Position numbers and translations under genes: made by a program
The notes under the pieces: generated by a model
What the model was told of the DNA's origin: nothing
The model's input: the letters and a program-made list of their open reading frames with translations, nothing else
Database searches by the model: none
In this document: piece after piece, positions 1-5,623 of the stretch
Numbering within the stretch: the first letter of the stretch is position 1
How the letters are laid out: each line of letters starts with the position of its first letter
Assembly (NCBI GenBank): GCA_023418375.1
Contig: JAEZZV010000158.1
Coordinates: forward strand, 1-8,381
Length of the DNA stretch: 8,381 bases
Source: Actinomycetes bacterium
Lineage (GTDB): Bacteria; Actinomycetota; Actinomycetes; Actinomycetales; Cellulomonadaceae
Direction: 5' to 3'

Positions 1-2
1 GG

Positions 3-1151
3 CTGGTGCTGCGCCACGCGCCGGACCTGTCGGGGCTGCCCGGGCCCGCGGGCTGGGTCGGCGGCTTCGTCACCGCCGACGGCGGGCTGCTGCCCGACGG
101 GTTCGGGCTGCCGGACGCGGACGCGGCCCAGCTCGTCGTGCTCGCGTCCGCGGCGTACCTCCTCGGCCTGCGTCCGGGCCCGTGGCTGCCGACGGGCCGA
201 CCGGTCCAGGAGGTCGCCGGGGCGATCGCCACGGCGTCCGACCGCGTCGCCCGGTTCCTGGGTCTGCCGCAGCGGGAGCTGCTCGTCGCACCGCTCGTGC
301 GGGGCCGCGACGGCGCCCGGGGACCGGGCCGGGACGAGAACGACCAGGACGGCGGGGAGGAGCGGGCGCCGGCGGGGGTGGCCGACGTCGTGCGGCAGGT
401 GGCGGCCCTGGGCGACGAGCCGTCGCCGACCATCGGCGTGCAGCGCCTGGACCACCCGGACGGGACGCGGACCTGGGTGGTGAGCGTGCCCGGCACGCGC
501 AGCGCGGACCTGCTCGGCGGGGAGAACCCGATGGACAACACCACGAACCTCGCCCTGCTGGCGGGGCTCCCCGACGACATGACCGACGCGGTCGAGGTCG
601 CGATGCTGCGGGCCGGCGTCGGGCCGGACGAACCCGTCCTGCTCGCCGGGCACAGCCAGGGCGGTATGGCCGTCACCCGGCTCGCGACATCGCTCCAGGG
701 CACGTTCGACGTCGAGGCGGTCGTCACGGCGGGCTCGCCCGTCGGTGCGATGCCGGTGCCCGACGGCGTTGCCGCGCTGCACCTGGAGCACACGCAGGAC
801 TACGTCCCCGCCCTGGACGGCTGGCCGAACCCGGACACGCCCAACCGCACGACGGTCGTGCACACGCTGCCCGGTACGCCGGGGACGTTCGCCGGCGGTG
901 CGTCGGGGCCCGCGCCCGCCGACCTGCTGCCGCAGCACGAGGCGTGGTCGTACGTGTCGACGGCCGCCCTCGTCGACCGGATGGACCATCCGTCGGTGCT
1001 GGCGTTCCAGGCGGCGGCGGCAGAGGTGCTGGGCGACGGCTCCGCCCGCGTGACGACGCAGGCGTACGTCGTCGCGCGGGTGCCCGAGCAGGGCCTGGAC
1101 GCGGCCCGCGCGAAGGTCGGCTGCGTCAGTCCCGGACGACCAGCGACATGA
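3..1151 (+). CDS. Alpha/beta-hydrolase, lipase-like (5' end probably outside window)
   Basis: Serine hydrolase of the alpha/beta fold, substrate unknown. The frame is open from base 3; the first usable start is GTG at 6, but no upstream region is visible, so I treat the gene as partial at its 5' end. Counting from that GTG (381 residues), the nucleophile elbow G-H-S-Q-G-G places the catalytic Ser at about 217, just after a hydrophobic strand (PVLLAG). D265 or D271 and H311 or H328 are plausible acid and base of the triad. The strand WVVSVPGTR near residue 155 resembles the oxyanion-hole strand of intracellular lipases that act on large substrates. A charged, Gly-rich stretch around residues 100-120 is probably a flexible insert. 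I see no signal peptide in the visible part. The last 26 bases overlap the convergent membrane-protein gene. The fold is fairly certain; lipase, esterase or thioesterase activity is not resolved. Confidence 0.75.
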   Translation: MVLRHAPDLSGLPGPAGWVGGFVTADGGLLPDGFGLPDADAAQLVVLASAAYLLGLRPGPWLPTGRPVQEVAGAIATASDRVARFLGLPQRELLVAPLVRGRDGARGPGRDENDQDGGEERAPAGVADVVRQVAALGDEPSPTIGVQRLDHPDGTRTWVVSVPGTRSADLLGGENPMDNTTNLALLAGLPDDMTDAVEVAMLRAGVGPDEPVLLAGHSQGGMAVTRLATSLQGTFDVEAVVTAGSPVGAMPVPDGVAALHLEHTQDYVPALDGWPNPDTPNRTTVVHTLPGTPGTFAGGASGPAPADLLPQHEAWSYVSTAALVDRMDHPSVLAFQAAAAEVLGDGSARVTTQAYVVARVPEQGLDAARAKVGCVSPGRPAT

Positions 1152-1506
1152 TGAACGACGCGACGGAGATGATCAGGCCGCCGACGAGGGCCGTCCAGAA
1201 GCTGTCGATCCGCAGCCCGTAGTCCGTCTGCTCGCTCAGCCAACCGACGAGCAGCAGCATCGCCGCGTTCACCACCAGGGTGAACAGGCCCAGCGTGAGG
1301 ATGTACAGCGGCAGGGAGAGCAGCTTCACCACCGGCTTCACGATCGCGTTGACGATCCCGAACACGAGCGCGACGCCGAGGAAGACCAGCACCCGCTGCC
1401 CCGTGTCGTCGCCGCTGACGACGTCCAGCCCGTCGAGCACGAGCGTCGCGAGCCAGATGGCGACGGCGTTGATGATGACCTTCAGCAGGAACTTCATGGT
1501 CGGCAT
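1126..1506 (-). CDS. Phage holin family / YvlD-like four-helix membrane protein
   Basis: A 126-residue integral membrane protein of the family annotated as 'phage holin superfamily IV' or YvlD-like. Such proteins are widespread in Gram-positive chromosomes, and most are not phage genes. Hydrophobic segments lie at about residues 5-25, 38-57, 63-90 and 102-124. The family-typical features are present: a conserved Asn and Lys-Pro (IVNAIVKP) after helix 2, the L-P-L-Y-I-L-T-L-G-L-F turn, and an Asn in helix 3. The product sits in the cytoplasmic membrane; its role is unknown. The start could be the ATG at 1506 or the in-frame ATG at 1497 (MKFLLK), which gives a more typical family N-terminus; neither has a convincing Shine-Dalgarno. 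Its 3' end overlaps the convergent hydrolase gene by 26 bp, and its 5' end is 133 bp from the divergent aminotransferase. No phage genes surround it, so a lysis role is unlikely. Confidence 0.82.
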   Translation of the reverse strand: MPTMKFLLKVIINAVAIWLATLVLDGLDVVSGDDTGQRVLVFLGVALVFGIVNAIVKPVVKLLSLPLYILTLGLFTLVVNAAMLLLVGWLSEQTDYGLRIDSFWTALVGGLIISVASFIMSLVVRD

Positions 1507-1639
1507 CGTGGCAGGTCCGGCGTGCGAGTGGAACGACGTTTCGGGCCGGAGGTGTCGAGCCGCCGCAGGCGTGCTGCGTGGGCGGGCCGCGGAGTGGTCG
1601 GGCCGTCCGGCGGCCGGTCTGCGCTGGCATGCTGGCCGG

Positions 1640-2701
1640 GTGAGCGGTCCAGCCCCCCGACGCGTGGTCCAGCAGATCCCCGCCTACGTCCCGGGCGCGC
1701 GCCCGCCGGCCGGGGGCGAGGCCTTCAAGCTCTCGTCCAACGAGAACCCGTTCCCGCCGCTGGACGGCGTGCGCGAGGCCGTCGCCCGTGCCGCGGCCGA
1801 CCTCAACCGCTACCCGGACATGTACGCCTCCGACCTGGTGGCGGCGCTGGCCGAGCGGCACGGCGTCGAGCCGTCGTGGGTGGTCGCCGGGTGCGGCTCG
1901 GTGTCCGTGCTGTCGCACGTCCTCGAGGCGTTCTGCGACGCCGGCGACGAGGTCGTCCACGCGTGGCGGTCGTTCGAGGCCTACCCGATCGCGGTGAGCC
2001 TGCAGGGCGCCGTCGGGGTGCCCGTCCCGGTCGACGACGCCGGCCGGCACGACCTCCCCGCGATGGCGGCGGCCGTCGGACCGCGGACGCGGGGCGTGCT
2101 CGTGTGCACACCGAACAACCCGACCGGGCCGGCGGTGCGCGCCGACGAGCTCGAGGTCTTCCTCGACGCGGTGCCGCGGGACGTCGTCGTCGTGCTCGAC
2201 GAGGCGTACGTGGAGTTCGTGCGCGACCCGGCGGCGGCGCAGGGGCTCGCGGCGCTGCGGGCGAGGGAGAACGTCGTCGTGCTCCGGACGTTCTCCAAGG
2301 CGTACGGGCTCGCGGGACTGCGGGTCGGCTACGCGCTCGCGCACCCCGACGTCGCCGCCGGCATCCGCACGGCGGCCACGCCCTTCGGGGTGAACCACCT
2401 CGCCGAGGCGGCCGCGCTCGCCTCGCTCGAGGCCGAGCCGGCGTTGGCCGAGCGCGTGGACGCCGTCGTCGCCGAGCGCGAGCGGGTGCTGGCCGGCCTG
2501 CGCGCGCAGGGCTGGGACGTGCCGGAGAGCCAGGCCAACTTCGTGTGGCTGGCCACCGGCGAGCGCACGATCGACCTCGCCGCCGACGCGCGGACGCACG
2601 GCCTGCTGGTCCGTCCGTTCGCCGGCGAGGGCATCCGCATCACCATCGGCGAGCCCGCCGCCAACGACCGCGTCCTCGAGGTCGCGGCGACCTGGCGCTG
2701 A
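1640..2701 (+). CDS. pat: Pat/HisC2-type aminotransferase (aromatic amino acid or histidinol-phosphate)
   Basis: PLP-dependent class I/II aminotransferase, 353 residues from the GTG at 1640, the usual length for HisC and Pat proteins. The frame stays open far upstream, but the family N-terminus (IPAYVPG, then KLSSNENPF) begins right after this GTG, so longer starts are unlikely. Visible active-site features: the NNPTG loop with N160, DEAYVEF with D187 and Y190 (cofactor ring), SKAYGLAGLRVGY with the Schiff-base lysine K220, and the C-terminal GIRITIG with R333 (substrate carboxylate). GCGSVS and WRSFEAYP resemble, from memory, the actinobacterial Pat/HisC2 group such as M. tuberculosis Rv3772. 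That group is linked to phenylalanine/tyrosine transamination rather than only histidine synthesis. No his or aro genes are adjacent, which also argues against a biosynthetic HisC in an operon. The Shine-Dalgarno is weak. The fold is certain; substrate is inferred. Confidence 0.88.
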   Translation: MSGPAPRRVVQQIPAYVPGARPPAGGEAFKLSSNENPFPPLDGVREAVARAAADLNRYPDMYASDLVAALAERHGVEPSWVVAGCGSVSVLSHVLEAFCDAGDEVVHAWRSFEAYPIAVSLQGAVGVPVPVDDAGRHDLPAMAAAVGPRTRGVLVCTPNNPTGPAVRADELEVFLDAVPRDVVVVLDEAYVEFVRDPAAAQGLAALRARENVVVLRTFSKAYGLAGLRVGYALAHPDVAAGIRTAATPFGVNHLAEAAALASLEAEPALAERVDAVVAERERVLAGLRAQGWDVPESQANFVWLATGERTIDLAADARTHGLLVRPFAGEGIRITIGEPAANDRVLEVAATWR

Positions 2702-2768
2702 CCCGCCCGGTGTCCCGGTAGACGAGACGTACCGGGCGGTACCCTGGTTTTGTCCTGGAACGCGCCGG

Positions 2769-2774
2769 TAGCTT
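2769..2774 (+). promoter_or_regulatory. Candidate -10 box for a leaderless leader-peptide transcript
   Basis: TAGCTT fits the actinobacterial TANNNT -10 consensus. It ends 7 nt before the GTG at 2782, so transcription could begin at the start codon itself and give a leaderless mRNA. This would explain why no Shine-Dalgarno precedes that GTG. There is no good -35 at normal spacing. A second TANNNT match, TACCCT at 2740-2745, lies inside the palindrome GTACC-GGGC-GGTAC (2729-2742), with TAGACG at 2719-2724 as a weak -35 and only a 15-bp spacer. That alternative would give a short 5' UTR. Assigned by inspection only. Confidence 0.35.
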
Positions 2775-2781
2775 CCGGCAC

Positions 2782-2874
2782 GTGCAGCAGACCACCCTGG
2801 ATCGCGTCCGTCACGACGTCGACCTGTGCGCTGCCTGTCGGCCGGCCACCCCGGCCCGCCGAATGCCCTGCTGA
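2782..2874 (+). CDS. Candidate 30-aa cysteine-containing leader peptide (attenuator uORF)
   Basis: A 30-codon frame, GTG start and TGA stop, translating to MQQTTLDRVRHDVDL followed by CAACRPATPARRMPC. Three of 30 residues are Cys (16, 19 and 30, the last being the final codon) and five are Arg. The R-x-x-V-D-L-C core recalls, from memory, the short 'putative leader peptides' found upstream of actinobacterial operons, which carry an (R)xxVDLxR...C pattern. Cysteine is otherwise scarce here: the next two proteins have one Cys each in their 255 and 231 residues. A -10-like TAGCTT 7 nt upstream suggests leaderless expression, and an inverted repeat (2764-2779) abuts the start. Hairpins follow between the stop and the hydrolase start at 3189. 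I infer translation-coupled attenuation of the hydrolase-channel operon. The alternative is a chance short frame in GC-rich noncoding DNA. Confidence 0.45.
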   Translation: MQQTTLDRVRHDVDLCAACRPATPARRMPC

Positions 2875-3188
2875 GTCCCGCCTCGCGGGCCGCGCGCCTT
2901 TGACGCCACCCGTTCGCCGACCACCGGCGAGCGACCGGGCGTCGCGCGCGTCGTCGCTCCTCCGGGAGCCGGGCCGGTCGCCGTCGAGCGGCCGCCCCTG
3001 ACGGCCGACCGCCGTCCCTCACCCCTGCCGCGCGTCCGCCATCCGTGGACGCGCGGGTCCGTCGTCCCGCCCCGGCCAGCCGCCGATGCGCGGGCCCTGC
3101 CGCCCCGGCCGACCGCCGCGTGCGCCACCGCACCCCGACCAGCAGTCCCGTCGGCACTTCCGCCGGCACCGACCGAAGGACCACGACC
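2875..3188 (+). other. Long 5' untranslated region with hairpins, upstream of hydrolase operon
   Basis: About 314 bases lie between the candidate leader peptide and the hydrolase ATG with no convincing gene. Visible structures: a stem at 2911-2919/2925-2933 (9 pairs including one G-U, loop ACCAC), a 5-bp stem at 2956-2960/2965-2969 (GCTCC/GGAGC, loop TCCG), CGGCCG repeated at 2989-2994/3002-3007, and a perfect 10-bp stem at 3028-3056. I do not recognise a known riboswitch class. The hydrolase frame stays open through part of this region (GTG at 3045), but composition and the Shine-Dalgarno at 3175-3180 argue that this part is untranslated. Confidence 0.5.
3028..3056 (+). terminator. Perfect 10-bp GC-rich hairpin, candidate attenuator
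   Basis: CCGCGCGTCC at 3028-3037 is exactly complementary to GGACGCGCGG at 3047-3056, with a 9-nt loop (GCCATCCGT). No T-tract follows, but high-GC actinobacterial terminators often lack one. It lies after the candidate leader peptide and about 130 bp before the hydrolase start, where a transcription attenuator would be expected. It could instead be a structural element or a protein-binding palindrome. Confidence 0.4.
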
Positions 3189-3956
3189 ATGACCATCGAC
3201 GCACCCGCCCGTCCCGGGGCCGCGAGCCGGATCACGCCGCTCGAGCCGGTCCCTCTCGACCCGGCGACGCTGGGCTTCCCGCCCAGCAACGTCGCATCCA
3301 TCCCGCCGCTCGCGCCGCAGTGGCAGGGCCTGGACCTGCGCGAGATCCTCTCCCGCCCGGCCGCCTTCCTGTCCGTCAGCCAGTCGAACTCGCTCTACGA
3401 GCCCGGCGGCGTCCAGTACGCCGAGGGCCACGCGTTCCGCGGCAGCCTGCCCGCGACCGTGCGGGTGGTCGAGGCCGCGCGTCGGGCACCGAACTTCGTC
3501 TCGTTCAACTGGATCGGCTACTCGGTCTTCCGCCACGAGTACCCGCAGACCGACTTCGACCGCGCGCAGTACGCCGCCTGGACCGGCGACCTCGACGTGA
3601 CGCCCGAGCAGATCGCCTGGGACGACGCGCTCGTCGGCGACCTGCGCGCGCTCGTCCGCCCGGGCGACAACGAGCTCTACGAGAAGGCCCTCCAGACGGC
3701 GTTCACCGGCACCGACCTGCCGCTCGAGCTCGCCCGCAAGAAGGTGGAGGTGCTGGTCATCACCGGCATCCACCTCGACTGGTGCATCGAGGGCAACGCC
3801 CGCGCCGCGCGCGACAACGGCTACCTGCCGATCGTCATCGGCGACGCGACCGGCACGCAGCACCCGAGCCAGGAGCCCGAGGCCTTCCGGCGGATCAACG
3901 AGTTCTTCGCGCCGGTGATCTCCTCGGAGCAGTTCGTCCGGCTGGTGACCCGCTGA
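3189..3956 (+). CDS. Isochorismatase-family cysteine hydrolase
   Basis: A 255-residue cytoplasmic protein of the isochorismatase-like cysteine hydrolase superfamily (nicotinamidase, biuret hydrolase, N-carbamoyl amidases). The ATG at 3189 follows GAAGGA (3175-3180) with 8 nt spacing, so I prefer it to the upstream GTG at 3045. The nucleophile is C199 in TGIHLDWCIEGNARAARD, a clear match to the superfamily TGxxxxxCVExTARDA signature. K166 in EKALQTAFTGTDL matches the superfamily Lys. In the N-terminal strand, where the family normally has V-D-x-Q-N-D, this protein reads V-S-Q-S-N-S (64 is Ser), then YEPGG, so the usual catalytic Asp is absent. The first ~55 residues are an extension before that strand. 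The stop overlaps the next gene's ATG (TGATG), so the two are translationally coupled. An amide- or urea-type substrate is inferred from the downstream channel; its identity is unknown. Confidence 0.85.
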   Translation: MTIDAPARPGAASRITPLEPVPLDPATLGFPPSNVASIPPLAPQWQGLDLREILSRPAAFLSVSQSNSLYEPGGVQYAEGHAFRGSLPATVRVVEAARRAPNFVSFNWIGYSVFRHEYPQTDFDRAQYAAWTGDLDVTPEQIAWDDALVGDLRALVRPGDNELYEKALQTAFTGTDLPLELARKKVEVLVITGIHLDWCIEGNARAARDNGYLPIVIGDATGTQHPSQEPEAFRRINEFFAPVISSEQFVRLVTR

Positions 3957-4651
3957 TGGGCAACGTCGGACTGCTCCTGGTGGGGGCCGTGCTCTTCGTC
4001 AACGGCCTGTCGTCGCTCGGCCTGGTGCCCGCCCGCAGCGCGGCGCCGCTCAACCTGTTCGTCGGGGCCGCGCAGGTCGTGCTCCCGACGCTCGTCCTGG
4101 TCCAGTCGGGCGGTGACCCGGCGGTCCTCGCGGGCACGTGGCCGAGCTACCTGTTCGGGTTCACGTACCTGTGGTTCGGGCTGCAGATCGTCTTCGGCAT
4201 CGAGCCGGAGGGCTTCGGCTGGTACAGCGCGTTCGTCGCGGCCGTGGCGGCGTACGAGGCGGTGATCAGCATCGGCAGCGACCCGGTGTTCGCCGTGATC
4301 TGGGCGACCTGGGCGAGCATGTGGTCGCTCTTCTTCGTCCTGCTCGCGCTGGGCCGGACGCGTGTCGGCACCTTCGACCTGGGCCGGTTCACCGGCTGGT
4401 TCCTCGTGCTGCTGGGCATCCCGACCTGCACCGTCTCGGCGCTCTTCCTCATGGACGGCCGCTGGAGCACGGATCCGGTGGCGGGACTGGGTGCGCTGGC
4501 GGCGCTGGCCGCCCTCACGCTCGTCGCGGTCACGCTGACGCGGCTCGGCCTGCCCGGCCGGGTACGGACGGCCACGTCGTCGGACGCCACGTCGTCGGCC
4601 GAGCCCGAGAGCACCGTCGCGCGCGCGGAGGGCGAGCTCGCGGCGGTGTGA
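3956..4651 (+). CDS. AmiS/UreI family amide/urea channel
   Basis: A 231-residue inner-membrane channel of the AmiS/UreI family, which carries urea or short-chain amides. About seven hydrophobic segments are visible: residues 3-23, 31-50, 64-82, 88-106, 110-132, 143-166 and 173-197, followed by a polar tail. The family landmarks align with H. pylori UreI: LLLVGAVLFVNG, LFGFTYLWFGL...FGI, GWYSAFVA, the Trp-rich AVIWATWASMW and LGRFTGW. The protein has no histidine anywhere, so the His-dependent acid gating of H. pylori UreI cannot operate. The helix-2/3 loop is also short. The ATG at 3956 shares a base with the hydrolase stop, so expression is coupled and the channel probably supplies the hydrolase's substrate or releases its product. 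The C-terminal tail contains a 5-residue repeat (ATSSD, ATSSA). No urease genes are in the window, so amide transport is as likely as urea. Confidence 0.9.
   Translation: MGNVGLLLVGAVLFVNGLSSLGLVPARSAAPLNLFVGAAQVVLPTLVLVQSGGDPAVLAGTWPSYLFGFTYLWFGLQIVFGIEPEGFGWYSAFVAAVAAYEAVISIGSDPVFAVIWATWASMWSLFFVLLALGRTRVGTFDLGRFTGWFLVLLGIPTCTVSALFLMDGRWSTDPVAGLGALAALAALTLVAVTLTRLGLPGRVRTATSSDATSSAEPESTVARAEGELAAV
4571..4598 (+). repeat. 13-bp tandem direct repeat in channel-gene tail
   Basis: GCCACGTCGTCGG occurs at 4571-4583 and again at 4586-4598, a 15-bp period that stays in frame. It encodes ATSSD then ATSSA in the cytoplasmic or linker-like tail of the channel. It is probably a slippage-type duplication. 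Confidence 0.75.
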
Positions 4652-4658
4652 CGACCGG

Positions 4659-4744
4659 CCTCCCCGCCGAAGCAGGCAGTCCCCGCCGACGTCGACAGGT
4701 GCAGCTGTCGACGTCAGGGCCGGGTGTCTCCTTCGGCGGGGAGG
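4659..4744. terminator. Nested inverted repeats, probable bidirectional terminator
   Basis: This lies between two convergent genes (channel stop at 4651, MerR stop at 4763). The outer arms CCTCCCCGCCGAAG (4659-4672) and CTTCGGCGGGGAGG (4731-4744) are a perfect 14-bp match and extend further with one bulged base. Nested inside is a second perfect stem, GACGTCGACAG (4688-4698) with CTGTCGACGTC (4705-4715), loop GTGCAG. A second copy of TCCCCGCCGA at 4680-4689 could compete with the left outer arm for the right arm. There is no T-tract on either strand. Position and symmetry suit termination in both directions. Confidence 0.65.
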
Positions 4745-4762
4745 GCCGGGGCGTGCGGCCCG

Positions 4763-5590
4763 TCAGTCCGGGACGACGATCGGGAACTGGATCTCCGTCA
4801 GGTAGTCCGCGGGGGTCGGCGCGTCCTGCGGGCCGTTGAGGTAGACCTCCCGTGGCGCGCCCGTCGCGGCGTGGCCGTGCTCGGTCACCCACTGCTCGAC
4901 CGCGGTGTACGCCGGGCCCACCTCCTCGTACGGGCCCCGGTGGACGGTCGAGGCCACGAGCTCCGCCGGTCGCTCCTCGCCGACGACGTCGCCGACGCCC
5001 GGGAACGGGCCCGCCGTCGGGAAGGCCAGCTCCACCTCGCCCTCGCCGCCCCCGTCGGGGTCGAGCACCTCGGTCATGACGAGCGTAGGCGGACCGGCGA
5101 AACCCGCGCCCGACCGCCCGATCGCGCCGGCGATGGTGGCGAAGCCCTCCGCCACCGCCGGGCCGACGCCGTCGGCCGTGACCCGCCTGCGCAGCACCGC
5201 GACGTGCCGGGCGGGGAGCTCCTTGACCGTCACCTCGTACGGCATGGGTCGTCCCTCCTCCTCGATGAGTCGCCGGAGGTACGCGAGCATCCGGGTCTCG
5301 TGCTCGAGCCGGTGCTCGAGTCGCGCACGGTGCCGCTCCATGAGCTTCGCGACGACGTCGTCGTCCGCCGCCCGCAGCACCTCGCCGATCTCGTCGAGCG
5401 GCATCTCGAGCGACCGCAGCACGCGGATGACCTCGGCCGTCGTCGTCTGGGCGTACGTGTAGTACCGGTAGCCCGACGACGGGTCGACCCAGGCCGGCTC
5501 GAGCAGGCCGGCGTCGGCGTAGTGCCGCAACGCCTTGACCGACAACCGGCTGACGCGCGAGAAGCGACCGATCGGGATGAGGTGGTCCAT
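4763..5590 (-). CDS. MerR family (BmrR-type) regulator with GyrI-like ligand domain
   Basis: A 275-residue transcription factor. Residues 5-75 are a MerR winged helix: IPIGRFSRVSRLSVKALRHY, then GLLEPAWVDPSSGYRYYT, very close to Bacillus BmrR. Residues ~77-112 form the charged dimerisation coiled coil, and 118-275 are a GyrI-like/BmrR effector domain with its usual features: ARHVAVLRR, VHRGPYEEVGPAYTAVEQW and the terminal EVYLNGP...YLTEIQFPI. Such proteins bind hydrophobic or cationic compounds and activate transcription by untwisting promoters with long spacers. The ATG at 5590 has a strong GGAGG about 9 nt upstream. An operator-like palindrome lies in the gene's own promoter. It is divergent from the keto-acid dehydrogenase operon (204 bp gap) and convergent with the channel gene. 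No efflux pump is adjacent, so autoregulation is the only target the sequence supports. Confidence 0.92.
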   Translation of the reverse strand: MDHLIPIGRFSRVSRLSVKALRHYADAGLLEPAWVDPSSGYRYYTYAQTTTAEVIRVLRSLEMPLDEIGEVLRAADDDVVAKLMERHRARLEHRLEHETRMLAYLRRLIEEEGRPMPYEVTVKELPARHVAVLRRRVTADGVGPAVAEGFATIAGAIGRSGAGFAGPPTLVMTEVLDPDGGGEGEVELAFPTAGPFPGVGDVVGEERPAELVASTVHRGPYEEVGPAYTAVEQWVTEHGHAATGAPREVYLNGPQDAPTPADYLTEIQFPIVVPD

Positions 5591-5623
5591 GGCCCGCGTC
5601 CTCCTTCACCGTCCACGGTGAGG

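Noticed and set aside
1126..1506. Holin-family gene as a sign of a prophage
   Set aside because: No other phage genes, attachment sites or composition change; this family is a common chromosomal membrane protein.
2750..3001. 83-codon plus-strand frame in the aminotransferase-hydrolase gap
   Set aside because: Ser/Pro/Arg-rich, no Shine-Dalgarno and no recognisable features; the 30-codon frame at 2782 in another phase has better regulatory context.
3045..3188. N-terminal extension of the cysteine hydrolase from GTG 3045
   Set aside because: The extra 48 residues are Arg/Pro/Ala-rich noncoding-like sequence and the start lies within the 3028-3056 hairpin; the ATG at 3189 has a good GAAGGA at proper spacing.
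2702..3188. Known riboswitch (guanidine, glutamine or SAM type) upstream of the amide/urea unit
   Set aside because: I could not find a recognisable conserved core of these classes by eye; only hairpins and the leader frame are supported. An Rfam search would be decisive.
800..3301. Very long minus-strand open frame (833 codons) spanning the hydrolase, aminotransferase and upstream region
   Set aside because: Arg/Ala/Gly-rich translation without recognisable domains, running antisense to three well-supported genes and an intergenic region. Typical of stop-poor GC-rich DNA.
2811..3863. Minus-strand open frame of 350 codons opposite the cysteine hydrolase
   Set aside because: Low-complexity composition, no family motifs, and antisense to a gene with clear catalytic residues and Shine-Dalgarno.
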